A stretch of 64,000 bases of DNA. Source: Bacterioplanoides sp. SCSIO 12839. Lineage in GTDB: Bacteria > Pseudomonadota > Gammaproteobacteria > Pseudomonadales > Oceanobacteraceae. The position numbers and the translations under genes were made by a program. Under the pieces are notes generated by a model. It did no database searches. It saw only the letters and a program-made list of their open reading frames with translations, and had not been told where the DNA came from. The stretch covers positions 1,576,501 to 1,640,500 of the forward strand of contig NZ_CP073745.1 in assembly GCF_024397975.1 (NCBI RefSeq), given 5' to 3'. Shown here piece by piece: positions 32,969 to 42,454 of the stretch (position 1 is the stretch's first letter; each line of letters opens with the position of its first letter).

Positions 32969-34078
32969 TTAATCCGCCTTATGCTCGCGCGCTAAATAAT
33001 CGTGTGACTGCATTTCCAGCATACGAGAGGTTGTACGTTGGAACTCAAATTCTAATTTTCCGGTGCCGTAAATTTCATGAATCGGTGCATCGGCCGACAT
33101 AATCACTTTAACGCCACGGTCGTAGAATTCGTCAATCAGGTTGATATAACGACGAGCCAGGTCGTCATTTTTGGTTCCCATCACTGGCACATTAGAAATC
33201 AGAATGGCGTGGAACAGTTTGCCCAGTTCGATGTAATCGTTCTGCGATCGGGGTCCATCACACAAGCCTTCAAATTCAAACCAGGCTACGTCGTCGCAAA
33301 CAGCTTTGGCTGGGATATTTCGACCTAGGATTTCAACGTTAACGTTTTTCTCAACGTGTTTAGGGTCAGGTATCAGGCTGTCGAAACTTTTTTGCAGCGA
33401 TGCTTCTGCACTATCGTCCAGCGGGAAGTGATACAGTTCGGCTTGCTCCAGTGTCCGTAAACGGTAATCCACGCCACTATCGACGTTAACCACTTCGGTG
33501 TATTTATTCAGCAGTTTGATTGCCGGAATAAAACGATCACGCTGTAAGCCATCTTTATACAAACCATCCGGTACGATATTGGAGGTGGAGACCAGCGTGA
33601 CGCCACGAGCGAATAATTCCTGCATCAGGCCACCAAGAATCATGGCGTCACCGATATCAGAAACAAAGAATTCGTCAAAACAGATCACAACCGCTTCTTC
33701 AGCAATCTGATCGGCAACGGTTTCCAGTGGGTTTTTAGCGCCGGTAAGTTTGGTTAAATCACCATGAACACGCTGCATAAAGCGGTGGAAGTGAGTGCGC
33801 ATTTTACGTTCAAACGGCAGTGCGTCGTAAAAAGTATCCACCAGATAGGTTTTACCGCGGCCAACGCCACCCCAGAAGTACAGGCCTTTGATGGGCTCTT
33901 TCTGCTTCTTTTTGGTAAACAGCTTCGACATAAAGCCTTTGTTTCTGTTGGCTTCATAGTCGGCGACTAAATCATCGTACAGGCGTTGCAGATGTTTAAC
34001 GGCCATTTCCTGTGCCGCATCGTAAGAGAAGTCATCACGTTTTAAGTCTTCTTGATAGAGTTCCCAAGGGGTAGACAC
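32969..34078 (-). CDS. zapE: Cell division AAA ATPase ZapE (AFG1 family)
   Basis: A 369-aa AFG1-like P-loop ATPase, which in E. coli associates with the Z-ring under low oxygen. Walker A is GGVGRGKT, Walker B is VICFDEFFVSD, and sensor regions include LVSTSNIVPDGLYKDGLQR. It has family-typical length, begins MSTPWELYQEDLKRDDF, and ends with its own terminator. Confidence 0.92.
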   Translation of the reverse strand: MSTPWELYQEDLKRDDFSYDAAQEMAVKHLQRLYDDLVADYEANRNKGFMSKLFTKKKQKEPIKGLYFWGGVGRGKTYLVDTFYDALPFERKMRTHFHRFMQRVHGDLTKLTGAKNPLETVADQIAEEAVVICFDEFFVSDIGDAMILGGLMQELFARGVTLVSTSNIVPDGLYKDGLQRDRFIPAIKLLNKYTEVVNVDSGVDYRLRTLEQAELYHFPLDDSAEASLQKSFDSLIPDPKHVEKNVNVEILGRNIPAKAVCDDVAWFEFEGLCDGPRSQNDYIELGKLFHAILISNVPVMGTKNDDLARRYINLIDEFYDRGVKVIMSADAPIHEIYGTGKLEFEFQRTTSRMLEMQSHDYLAREHKAD

Positions 34079-34175
34079 AGCACACTCCGGATTTCAGCGG
34101 TTTGGTTTGAATAAGTTCAACAAAATGGGGGCGCAATTTACCTTAAAATGGCGTCTATTTGTAGTGGGGCGATGT

Positions 34176-34811
34176 TTACAGCAGGGCTTCAATATCGTGT
34201 TTCAGTGACTTTTGGAAGTCGGTCAAACGTCCGTGAAAGAAATGTCCACCATCCGAAAATACTTCCCAGTGAGGCTGAGGTACAACTCGGGCAACCCAAT
34301 CATCCACTTCCTCAAAAGGTACCACTTCATCGGCATCACCCATGTATACGTGGGTTTCGAACTCATAAGGCAGGGTGTTTGGTGCGTCAAAGTGGTGTAC
34401 GGCGGGTGCTACGAGAAACAGACCTGACAACCACTCGGGCTTTTCACATGCCGCCAGGCAAGCCATACCTGCGCCAAATGAGAAGCCACCGAGAAAAATG
34501 GTTTGCCAGCCTAATTCTTCTCTGGCGTAAGATAAGGCGGCTAATACGTCCTGTACTTCCCCTTTGCCGTGGTCATGCTCACCATTACTGTCACCGACGC
34601 CACGAAAGTTGAAGCGTAGTGTCGACATTCCAAGGCGCGCCGCTGTTCGGGTTGCCGTCGTTACAACCTTGTTGTGCATGGTGCCATCGAATAGAGGATG
34701 AGGATGGCACATCAGCAGACCTGCATTGTGTTGTTGCTGTGTGCTGTTTTGATGCAAGAGAGCTTCTAGTTGAATGTCTGCATGATGAATCGCCACGGTT
34801 TTTTCTGTCAT
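34176..34811 (-). CDS. Alpha/beta hydrolase
   Basis: A 211-aa hydrolase of the small dienelactone-hydrolase-like type: GLLMCHPHPLFDGTMHNKVV (oxyanion region), LRFNFRGVGDSNGEHDHGKG, nucleophile elbow GGFSFGAGMA, acid in GDADEVVP and histidine in DGGHFFHG. It is cytoplasmic, and the substrate is unknown. Divergent from cysD. Confidence 0.85.
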   Translation of the reverse strand: MTEKTVAIHHADIQLEALLHQNSTQQQHNAGLLMCHPHPLFDGTMHNKVVTTATRTAARLGMSTLRFNFRGVGDSNGEHDHGKGEVQDVLAALSYAREELGWQTIFLGGFSFGAGMACLAACEKPEWLSGLFLVAPAVHHFDAPNTLPYEFETHVYMGDADEVVPFEEVDDWVARVVPQPHWEVFSDGGHFFHGRLTDFQKSLKHDIEALL

Positions 34812-34938
34812 CGGTATGTTCTCAGTGTCCGGTTAAGCTTCGTTAAGCTCTCAGTATTAAGTATTGTGATCAAGCTTTAATGTGCATGAGCGCGCCAGAA
34901 GTACCATATCTATATATCTAAATGTTATTTATATGACC

Positions 34939-34967
34939 TTCTTATATGCCAATCATCTTGGTATAGT
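34939..34967 (+). promoter_or_regulatory. Weak promoter of cysDN
   Basis: A -10 TATAGT (34962-34967) with a poor -35 TTCTTA (34939-34944) at 17 bp. A weak -35 would fit an activator-dependent (CysB-type) promoter; a CysB site cannot be assigned by eye. Confidence 0.4.
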
Positions 34968-35021
34968 CGCCGCAGTTAAAAATCCCCCTTTATGGAAATT
35001 TTGGGAGCAAAAAGAGCAACC

Positions 35022-35930
35022 ATGACTGATTATAACCTGACGCATTTAAAGCAGCTGGAAGCGGAGAGTATTCATATTATCCGTGAAGTCGCTGCTGAGT
35101 TTGATAATCCAGTAATGCTGTATTCTGTCGGTAAAGATTCCGCAGTGATGCTGCACCTGGCCCGCAAGGCTTTTTATCCGGGTAAACCACCATTTCCTCT
35201 GATGCACGTTGATACCACGTGGAAGTTTAAGGAAATGATTGAATTCCGCGACAAAATGGCCAAAGAAATTGGTATGGAGCTGCTGGTTCATACCAACCCT
35301 GAAGGTTTGGCGGCTGGCGTTGGCCCGTTTACTCATGGCTCTTCCAAGCACACCGATATCATGAAAACCCAGGCGCTGAAACAAGCGTTAGATAAGTGGG
35401 GTTTTGATGCCGCGTTTGGTGGTGCACGTCGTGATGAAGAAAAATCCCGTGCCAAGGAGCGTGTGTATTCTTTCCGTGACGAAAATCACCGTTGGGACCC
35501 AAAAAACCAGCGTCCTGAGCTGTGGAATATCTACAACGGCAAAGTAAACAAAGGCGAATCCATTCGAGTATTCCCTCTATCTAACTGGACAGAACTGGAT
35601 ATCTGGCAGTACATCTATCTGGAAAACATTGATATTCCGGGTCTGTATCTGGCAGAAGAACGTCCTGTGGTTGAGCGTGATGGCATGCTGATCATGGTTG
35701 ATGACGAGCGTATGCCGTTAGAAGAAGGCGAAGTGCCTGAGAATAAGATGGTGCGTTTCCGTACCCTGGGTTGTTATCCATTAACTGGCGCGGTGGAATC
35801 CACAGCAAACACCTTACCTGAAATTATTCAGGAAATGTTGCTGACCACTACGTCGGAGCGTCAGGGCCGTGCGATTGACCACGACTCGTCGGCATCTATG
35901 GAGAAGAAAAAACAAGAGGGGTACTTCTGA
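35022..35930 (+). CDS. cysD: Sulfate adenylyltransferase subunit 2
   Basis: Catalytic ATP-pyrophosphatase subunit that makes adenosine phosphosulfate from sulfate and ATP. The PP-loop is [14 protein letters not shown], and [16 protein letters not shown] is the conserved arginine-rich segment. 302 aa from the ATG at 35022, the same length as the E. coli protein; an ATG at 34992 would add ten atypical residues. Its stop overlaps the start of cysN. Confidence 0.96.
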   Translation: MTDYNLTHLKQLEAESIHIIREVAAEFDNPVMLYSVGKDSAVMLHLARKAFYPGKPPFPLMHVDTTWKFKEMIEFRDKMAKEIGMELLVHTNPEGLAAGVGPFTHGSSKHTDIMKTQALKQALDKWGFDAAFGGARRDEEKSRAKERVYSFRDENHRWDPKNQRPELWNIYNGKVNKGESIRVFPLSNWTELDIWQYIYLENIDIPGLYLAEERPVVERDGMLIMVDDERMPLEEGEVPENKMVRFRTLGCYPLTGAVESTANTLPEIIQEMLLTTTSERQGRAIDHDSSASMEKKKQEGYF

Positions 35931-37540
35931 TGTCACACCAATCTAACCTGATTGCAGAAGATATCCTGGGTTATCTGAAGCAACACGAAAACAAAGAACT
36001 GCTGCGTTTCCTGACTTGCGGTAACGTTGATGACGGTAAATCCACACTGATTGGACGCCTGTTATACGATTCCAAGATGATCTTTGAAGATCAGCTGGCG
36101 GCGATTGAAAATGATTCTGCCAAGTCCGGTACTCAGGGTGATCAGATTGACCTGGCATTGCTGGTAGATGGCCTGGCTGCTGAACGTGAGCAGGGTATTA
36201 CCATTGACGTGGCTTACCGTTATTTCTCTACCGAGAAGCGTAAGTTCATCATTGCTGACACCCCAGGGCACGAACAGTACACACGCAACATGGCGACGGG
36301 TGCCTCAACCTGTGACCTGGCGATCATCCTGATTGATGCCCGTTACGGCGTTCAGACTCAAACCAAACGTCACTCGTACATCGCTTCTCTGCTGGGTATT
36401 AAGCACGTTGTGGTTGCGGTGAACAAAATGGATCTGCTGGACTTCTCCGAAGAGCGCTTCGAAGAAATCAAAGCCGATTACCTTAAGTTTGCTGAAAACC
36501 TGAATCTGAGCGACATCAAGTGTGTGCCGATTTCTGCCCTCGACGGTGACAACATTGTTAACCGTACCGAGCGTTCTAACTGGTACACCGATAAAACGCT
36601 GATGGAAATCCTGGAAACCGCTGAAATTTCGGCCGATAAAAACGTCGATAACTTCCGCTTCCCGGTTCAGTACGTGAATCGTCCAAACCTGGACTTCCGT
36701 GGTTTCTGTGGCACCGTAGCGTCGGGTGTTGTTCGTAAGGGCGATAGCGTGATGGCGCTGCCTTCGCGTAAAACCAGCACGGTTGCCTCGATCGTGACCT
36801 ATGAAGGCGAGCACGAAGAAGCTTTTATCGACCAGGCCGTTACGATCACGCTGGAAGACGAAATTGACGTTTCTCGTGGTGATATGCTGGTTAATATCGA
36901 CGACGTGCCGGTTGTAACCAGTAAGATCAATGCAGACATCGTATGGATGGCAGAAGACGCATTGGTACCGGGTAAGGCGTACGATATTAAGTTTGCGTCA
37001 CAAATGTCTCAGGGTGCGGTTTCTAAAGTTCACCACCGTGTGGATGTGAACACCATGGAACAGCACGATGCTGACCAGATTAACCTGAATGAAATTGGCC
37101 TGTGTGAAGTGACTTTAACCAAGCCGGTTGCGTTTGATGCCTACCAGAAGAACCGTGCAACCGGTGCTTTTATTGTCATTGATCGCTTAACCAACGTGAC
37201 CGTTGGTGCGGGTATGATTGTTGGCGAAGCTCAGGATGGCAACGGTGATGCCAGCCCATTAACGGCAGAAGAAAAAGCCGCACGCTTTGGCCAAAAGCCA
37301 GCCGTGGTTGCTATTAATTCTGTTGATGCTGAAAACGTTGCACTGCAACTGGATCGTCGCCTGTTTGAAATGGGTCGTGTATCCGCTATCGCAAACGCTG
37401 AAAATGCTGAGCTGCTGAAAGCGGCTGGTTTGGTAGCTCTGGTTGCCGGTGGTGCTGATGGTGCTGATATCAGCCTGGCGGCGGATCAAGAATCACTGGA
37501 TAGTTTGATTGCTGATCTGCAGGAGAAAGGAATTATTTAA
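35930..37540 (+). CDS. cysN: Sulfate adenylyltransferase subunit 1 with relic APS-kinase-like tail
   Basis: GTPase subunit activating CysD. The GTP-binding motifs are [23 protein letters not shown] and NKMDLLD, followed by EF-Tu-like beta-barrel domains. E. coli CysN has 475 residues; this one has 536. The extra C-terminal 84 residues (453-536) align in order with blocks of APS kinase (CysC): [24 protein letters not shown] and [12 protein letters not shown]. The P-loop is replaced by INSVDAEN and about 100 residues are absent, so no kinase activity is expected. Confidence 0.93.
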   Translation: MSHQSNLIAEDILGYLKQHENKELLRFLTCGNVDDGKSTLIGRLLYDSKMIFEDQLAAIENDSAKSGTQGDQIDLALLVDGLAAEREQGITIDVAYRYFSTEKRKFIIADTPGHEQYTRNMATGASTCDLAIILIDARYGVQTQTKRHSYIASLLGIKHVVVAVNKMDLLDFSEERFEEIKADYLKFAENLNLSDIKCVPISALDGDNIVNRTERSNWYTDKTLMEILETAEISADKNVDNFRFPVQYVNRPNLDFRGFCGTVASGVVRKGDSVMALPSRKTSTVASIVTYEGEHEEAFIDQAVTITLEDEIDVSRGDMLVNIDDVPVVTSKINADIVWMAEDALVPGKAYDIKFASQMSQGAVSKVHHRVDVNTMEQHDADQINLNEIGLCEVTLTKPVAFDAYQKNRATGAFIVIDRLTNVTVGAGMIVGEAQDGNGDASPLTAEEKAARFGQKPAVVAINSVDAENVALQLDRRLFEMGRVSAIANAENAELLKAAGLVALVAGGADGADISLAADQESLDSLIADLQEKGII

Positions 37541-37568
37541 TTTCTGACCTCTTAACGCATTAAATAAA

Positions 37569-37598
37569 CCTCAACTTGGTAACAAGTTGGGGTTTTTT
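37569..37598 (+). terminator. Intrinsic terminator after cysN
   Basis: CCTCAACTTG, loop GTAA, CAAGTTGGGG, then six T residues. Confidence 0.92.
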
Positions 37599-37690
37599 AT
37601 TGCTCGTTAATAACGCCGATCTGATATAAAAGTAATTGTTTGCTGGAGTGACTGGTTTTTGAAAAAAGTGGTCTTTGAAGAGAGTAGGTT

Positions 37691-38416
37691 GTGTTAATTG
37701 AGTTATTGCTTGGCATTATAGCCTTAATCACTTCTGCCATTGCCGGTGTGATTGGTTTTGGTGGAGGCATGCTGTTAATCGCCATTATGCCGATGTTCTT
37801 GCCTGCCAGTATCATTATTCCGGTGCATGGATTAACTCAGCTTGCCAGTAATGCATCACGTATGGTGTTTTCACTAGGTTATGTTCGCTGGGAGTTTTTA
37901 CCCCGCTTTTTAGTGGGCTCAGTGATCGGTATGGTGCTGGTTGGCTATGTGTTAATTAACGTGCCGATGGATTATGTGCCCGCCGCAATTGGCCTGTATT
38001 TATTACTGAATTTATGGAGTAAATCGTTTTCACGATTTATCAGTCGCTTTGAAAACTATTACCTGATTGGTTTTTTACAAACGGGGCTTGGCTTGGTGGT
38101 GGGTGCTACCGGGCCCTTGTCATTATCTGTGTTAACCAAGCAGCTGAGTTCAAAAGACGAAATTATCGCCACCAGTTCATTGTTTATGAGTATCAGCCAT
38201 CTGGCAAAAATTCCGGTTTATGGTGTGCTGGCGTTTAATATTCTGGATGAAATCGGGCTGTTAACCTTTATGGTTGTAGGCTCAGTGCTGGGTTCTTTTA
38301 TTGGCACCAAGCTGCGCTTGAAAGCCAATAACGATAAGTTAATTCAGAGTATTAAAATATTGTTGACGCTATTAGCGTTGAAGATGATTGTTGCTGTTGT
38401 GTTTAGCACCTATTAA
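37691..38416 (+). CDS. TauE/SafE family permease
   Basis: A 241-aa inner-membrane protein with about eight helices in two repeats. The segment SAIAGVIGFGGGMLLIAIMP is the TauE/SafE signature, with GLVVGATGPLSLSVL in the second half. Such proteins export sulfite or organosulfonates; the position after cysDN fits handling of sulfur anions. It starts with GTG at 37691 after GTAGGTT. It is transcribed separately from cysN, given the terminator between them. Confidence 0.82.
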   Translation: MLIELLLGIIALITSAIAGVIGFGGGMLLIAIMPMFLPASIIIPVHGLTQLASNASRMVFSLGYVRWEFLPRFLVGSVIGMVLVGYVLINVPMDYVPAAIGLYLLLNLWSKSFSRFISRFENYYLIGFLQTGLGLVVGATGPLSLSVLTKQLSSKDEIIATSSLFMSISHLAKIPVYGVLAFNILDEIGLLTFMVVGSVLGSFIGTKLRLKANNDKLIQSIKILLTLLALKMIVAVVFSTY

Positions 38417-38436
38417 CAGAATATGGTTAATAGACA

Positions 38437-39054
38437 CTAGCCACTATGATCAATAAACCAGTATTTTTCCCAGAAGGTCATCACTTTTTCCGGGTATTTC
38501 GTGCGTCCCAGGCTACCGTTGTAGCGAGCCAGTGCTCGGGTCCAATCCCCTTTTTCGCGCTTTAAATAGTGCTTGAGAATGGTGCATCCATAACGCAGGT
38601 TTGTGCGGGTATCCATAAGATTGTCATCGGCACGGCCAATTTCTTTTTTCCAGAATGGCATGATCTGCATGTAACCTCGGGCACCAACTACTGAAATAGC
38701 AAATCGTTGAAAAGCACTTTCTACATGAATTAATGCCATCACCAGCTCAGGTGATAAGTCCGCACGCGTGGCTTCTTGATGCACCATGCGTAAAAAATCC
38801 AGACGCGTTTTATCGTCTTTCATATAACGCTTTAAACGGCCCGACATATCAACTAGCCAAACCTGAGCGGCAAACTGATCTTCAAACGAGGTGGCATCGT
38901 TAACGGCATTTAGCAGGGCGCTGCGCAGCTCGTTATCAATGACAGGTTTCTCGCCTGATTGAGCGAGCGATGGTGAACTTATAGAGAAGAGAGTAAAAAA
39001 AAGCACCGATAAAACCGATTTAAAAAGAACAGGATCGTTAATCTTCGGTTTCAT
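38437..39054 (-). CDS. Lytic transglycosylase, SLT domain
   Basis: A 205-aa periplasmic murein lytic transglycosylase. The signal peptide is at 1 to about 31 (cleavage near SLA-Q). The SLT domain (about 95-200) has the catalytic glutamate in LIHVESAF, then GARGYMQIMP, and NLRYGCTILKHYL and ALARYNGS. Next to proS, an order seen also in Pseudomonas. Confidence 0.88.
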   Translation of the reverse strand: MKPKINDPVLFKSVLSVLFFTLFSISSPSLAQSGEKPVIDNELRSALLNAVNDATSFEDQFAAQVWLVDMSGRLKRYMKDDKTRLDFLRMVHQEATRADLSPELVMALIHVESAFQRFAISVVGARGYMQIMPFWKKEIGRADDNLMDTRTNLRYGCTILKHYLKREKGDWTRALARYNGSLGRTKYPEKVMTFWEKYWFIDHSG

Positions 39055-39112
39055 CAGTGCTTCTCTTTGTTTGCGTTGATAACAACGTGTTATAGCAACG
39101 CCGGTAGCGTTA

Positions 39113-40843
39113 TTAAAGTTTGATATTCTCTTTCAGGAACTCAACCACTGAACCCGCTTCAATATCCTGCTTATAGTCTGAGCGGCGCGCTTTGTATTCC
39201 AGCGTACCGGCTTCTAAACCACGATCAGAAATAACGATTCGATGTGGAATGCCCATCAGTTCCATATCAGCAAACTTAACGCCCGGGCTGGTTTTCTTAT
39301 CGCGGTCGTCCAGATATACCTCAAAGCCAGCTTCGGTCAGCTCGTTGTACAGCTTCTCTGTTGCTTGTTGAACCGCTTCAGAGCGATGCAGGTTCATCGG
39401 TACAATACCAACGTGGAAGGGAGCAATAGCATCCGGCCAGATAATGCCGTTGTCATCGTTGTTTTGTTCGATGGCGGCAGCGACAACACGGCTGACGCCA
39501 ATGCCGTAACAACCCATGATCATCGTCTGATCTTTGCCGTTTTCGTTCAATACTGTGGCTTTCAGGGCTTCAGAATATTTTGTGCCTAACTGGAAGATAT
39601 GGCCCACTTCGATGCCACGTTTGATTTCCAGTGTGCCGTTACCGCATGGGCTTGGATCGCCCGCAACAACATTACGCAGATCAGCCACTTCCGGCAGGGG
39701 TAAATCACGTTCCCAGTTGATGCCAAACAGGTGTTTGCCATCGCTATTAGCGCCAGCACCAAAGTCAGAGCAGTGGGCAACGGCACGATCAGCCACAATA
39801 CGCAGCGTCAGGCCGACCGGGCCTAAAGAGCCTGGGCCTGCGCCAATGGCTGCACGAATGTCTTCTTCGGTGGCAAATTGCAGCGGGCTGGCAACGCCAT
39901 CCAGCTTTTCGGCTTTAATTTCGTTTAATTCGTGGTCGCCACGCACCAGCAGGGCGATCAGAGCCTGGTTGCCATCTTCATCGGCTTCACCACGGACAAT
40001 CAGCGTTTTGATGGTTTTTTCGATGGCCAAACCAAACTGCTCAACCAGTTCATCGATGGTTTTGGCATCAGGCGTATCCACTTCGCGCATGTCTTCAGTC
40101 GCAGCTGCACGATCCCCGGCAGGTGCCAGTGCTTCGGCCAGCTCAACGTTTGCAGCGTAATCACTGGCATTCGAGAACGCGATATCGTCTTCGCCAGATT
40201 CGGCCAGTACGTGGAATTCATGCGATTTAGCGCCACCAATTGAGCCTGTATCTGCCCATACCGGGCGGAAGTCCAGGCCTAGACGAGTAAAGATGCGCGA
40301 GTAGGTGTCGTGCATAATCTGGTAGGTGTTTTCCAGGCACTCAGCGCTGCTATGAAAGGAGTAGGCATCTTTCATGATGAATTCACGCGAGCGCATGACA
40401 CCAAAACGTGGACGGGTTTCGTCACGGAATTTGGTCTGAATCTGGTACATGTTCAGCGGTAGCTGTTTGTAGCTGCTGATGTTGTTACGGGCTAAGTCGG
40501 TAATGACTTCTTCGTGAGTTGGGCCCACACAGAAATCACGGTTGTGGCGATCTTTTAAGCGCAATAACTCACCACCGTACTGATACCAGCGGCCGGTTTC
40601 TTCCCACAATTCTGCAGGCTGAACGGCGGGCATTAATACTTCCATCGCGCCGGAGCGATTCATTTCTTCACGCACAATGGCTTCAACTTTGCGCAGCGTT
40701 CGCAGGCCCAGTGGCATCCAGTTATACAGGCCAGCCGCCAGTTTGCGGATCATGCCGGAGCGCAGCATCAGTTTATGACTGATGACCACGGCATCAGCCG
40801 GAGTTTCTTTTTCGGTTGCAATCAGGAATTGAGTAGCGCGCAT
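39113..40843 (-). CDS. proS: Prolyl-tRNA synthetase (bacterial type)
   Basis: Class II synthetase charging tRNA-Pro, 576 aa with the INS editing domain between motifs 2 and 3 (roughly residues 220-400). Markers are [25 protein letters not shown], motif 2 [17 protein letters not shown] and motif 3 GCYGIGVSR. The ATG at 40843 gives the standard [13 protein letters not shown] start; the open frame runs 23 codons further but would overlap the divergent methyltransferase frame. The ribosome binding site is weak. Confidence 0.95.
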   Translation of the reverse strand: MRATQFLIATEKETPADAVVISHKLMLRSGMIRKLAAGLYNWMPLGLRTLRKVEAIVREEMNRSGAMEVLMPAVQPAELWEETGRWYQYGGELLRLKDRHNRDFCVGPTHEEVITDLARNNISSYKQLPLNMYQIQTKFRDETRPRFGVMRSREFIMKDAYSFHSSAECLENTYQIMHDTYSRIFTRLGLDFRPVWADTGSIGGAKSHEFHVLAESGEDDIAFSNASDYAANVELAEALAPAGDRAAATEDMREVDTPDAKTIDELVEQFGLAIEKTIKTLIVRGEADEDGNQALIALLVRGDHELNEIKAEKLDGVASPLQFATEEDIRAAIGAGPGSLGPVGLTLRIVADRAVAHCSDFGAGANSDGKHLFGINWERDLPLPEVADLRNVVAGDPSPCGNGTLEIKRGIEVGHIFQLGTKYSEALKATVLNENGKDQTMIMGCYGIGVSRVVAAAIEQNNDDNGIIWPDAIAPFHVGIVPMNLHRSEAVQQATEKLYNELTEAGFEVYLDDRDKKTSPGVKFADMELMGIPHRIVISDRGLEAGTLEYKARRSDYKQDIEAGSVVEFLKENIKL

Positions 40844-40995
40844 GCGTCGTCTGTGCCCATAGTATCTGTTTAGAAAGCGCCAGATTTTAATGGTTATGGC
40901 CGATGGCGGCAATTTTTCTTATTGTCCTCTTGTGCTGTCACATTGCTATGCGATACTCGCGTTTGTGTGAACGGTCAATTAAAGAGAGTCGCTGT

Positions 40996-41643
40996 ATGGT
41001 GACAACCCACAACCTGCAACAGAATCCTCCGTACGACACTGGTGAAAGCTCTGATTTGCCGGTTGCGCCTTCTTGTTTGCGTAACCAAAAGCCCATTGCG
41101 GATGTGTTGCTGCAAGAGTTGCCAGAGCACGCGGTGGTGCTGGAAATCGGCAGTGGTACCGGCCAACACGCACATTATATGACCAGTCAGATCCCGCATA
41201 TTAAATGGCAACCTTCGGAAATCAGTGAATGTTTGCCGGATATTAATGCCTGGCGAGAACACTCGGGTCATGAGAACTTTTTGCCACCCTTGGTGTTGGA
41301 TGTGACGGAAGACTTGTGGCCGGTCAAACAAGTGGATGCGGTATTCAGTGCCAATGTGGTTCATTATGTGGGCTGGTCGCACGTCAGAGCCATGCTTGCC
41401 GGGATTGGCCGGGTGCTGGTTCAGGATGGTTTGGCTTTGTTTTATGGGCCGTTTAATTACGAAGGGCAGTTCACCAGTGATGGCAACGAGCTGCTGGATG
41501 CCTGGTTACGCGAGCGTGATCCGGATTCTGGTATTAAGGACTTTGAGCAGATTATTCTGACTGCCCGCAAAGAAAAACTGCGGTTAATCAAAGACATTGC
41601 GATGCCTGCTAATAACCGCATGTTAATTTTTCAGAAATTTTGA
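40996..41643 (+). CDS. DUF938 SAM-dependent methyltransferase
   Basis: A 215-aa class I methyltransferase-like protein with the SAM-binding motif VLEIGSGTGQHAHYM and the DUF938 context PSCLRNQKPIADVL at the N-terminus and FYGPFNYEGQFTSDGN later. The ATG at 40996 follows AAAGAGAG; the frame begins further upstream but that segment overlaps proS. The substrate is unknown. Its stop codon (41641-41643) directly abuts the cobA stop codon on the other strand. Confidence 0.85.
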   Translation: MVTTHNLQQNPPYDTGESSDLPVAPSCLRNQKPIADVLLQELPEHAVVLEIGSGTGQHAHYMTSQIPHIKWQPSEISECLPDINAWREHSGHENFLPPLVLDVTEDLWPVKQVDAVFSANVVHYVGWSHVRAMLAGIGRVLVQDGLALFYGPFNYEGQFTSDGNELLDAWLRERDPDSGIKDFEQIILTARKEKLRLIKDIAMPANNRMLIFQKF

Positions 41644-42453
41644 TCAGGCAACACGCTGCTGGCGTTGACTGTTCTGCCTATCTTGATGGTTTGAGTCTTG
41701 ATGGTGTGCGTGGCTTGATTGAGCGCTTGCCAGTGCAAACGAAGTAACCTCACCCACAATCATCATCATTGGCCCGTCACCCTGATATTTTTTTGCCAGA
41801 TCCGGCAATTCAATTAAAGTGCCGCTGAAGACCTGCTGGTTTTTTAACGTGCCATTCACAATTAACGCGACCGGCGTGTGTTCGTCCAGCCCTTGATTAA
41901 GCAGATTCGCACTGATGGCTCCGGCGTGTTTGCGCCCCATATAAAACACCCGGGTTGGGTTGTCGGCCAGCTCAAAATCACCGTATTGACTATGACCACT
42001 CTGCATTAACAACGCGTTGCCTAAGTGGCGATGTGTCAGGGGAATTTGCGCGGCTGCGGCACAGCCGACCGCTGCCGAAATACCGGGTACAACCTCGGTA
42101 TTGATGCCACGTTGTTGCAGGTATTGCAGCTCTTCACCACCACGGCCAAAAATAAACGGATCGCCGCCTTTCAGACGTACGACGCGTTGATATTTTTTAG
42201 CGCAGGAAACCAGCAGGGTCTGAATATCCGCTTGCCCCATTTTGTGTTCGCCACAACGCTTACCGACATGAATGCGGGTGCATTGCTGGGGAATTAACTC
42301 CAGAATCTCTTCTGAGATCAGAGCATCGTACAACACACAGTCGGCCTGGCTAATGGCTTTCATGGCTTTCAGAGTTAATAACTCTGGGTCGCCCGGGCCT
42401 GCACCCACTAAAAAGACGGTACCGTATGACTGATTATTTGGTTGATTTTTCAT
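41644..42453 (-). CDS. cobA: Uroporphyrinogen-III C-methyltransferase
   Basis: Methylates uroporphyrinogen III to precorrin-2, the first step to sirohaem, the cofactor of NirB. SUMT motifs: VGAGPGDPELLTLKA, VVRLKGGDPFIFGRGGEE, VVPGISAAVGCAA and PLTHR. 269 aa with a His/Gln/Asp-rich C-terminal tail. No CysG dehydrogenase domain is fused. The ATG at 42453 starts 1 bp after the nasA stop, so translation is coupled; a GTG at 42465 is the alternative. Confidence 0.93.
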   Translation of the reverse strand: MKNQPNNQSYGTVFLVGAGPGDPELLTLKAMKAISQADCVLYDALISEEILELIPQQCTRIHVGKRCGEHKMGQADIQTLLVSCAKKYQRVVRLKGGDPFIFGRGGEELQYLQQRGINTEVVPGISAAVGCAAAAQIPLTHRHLGNALLMQSGHSQYGDFELADNPTRVFYMGRKHAGAISANLLNQGLDEHTPVALIVNGTLKNQQVFSGTLIELPDLAKKYQGDGPMMMIVGEVTSFALASAQSSHAHHQDSNHQDRQNSQRQQRVA

Positions 42454-42454
42454 A

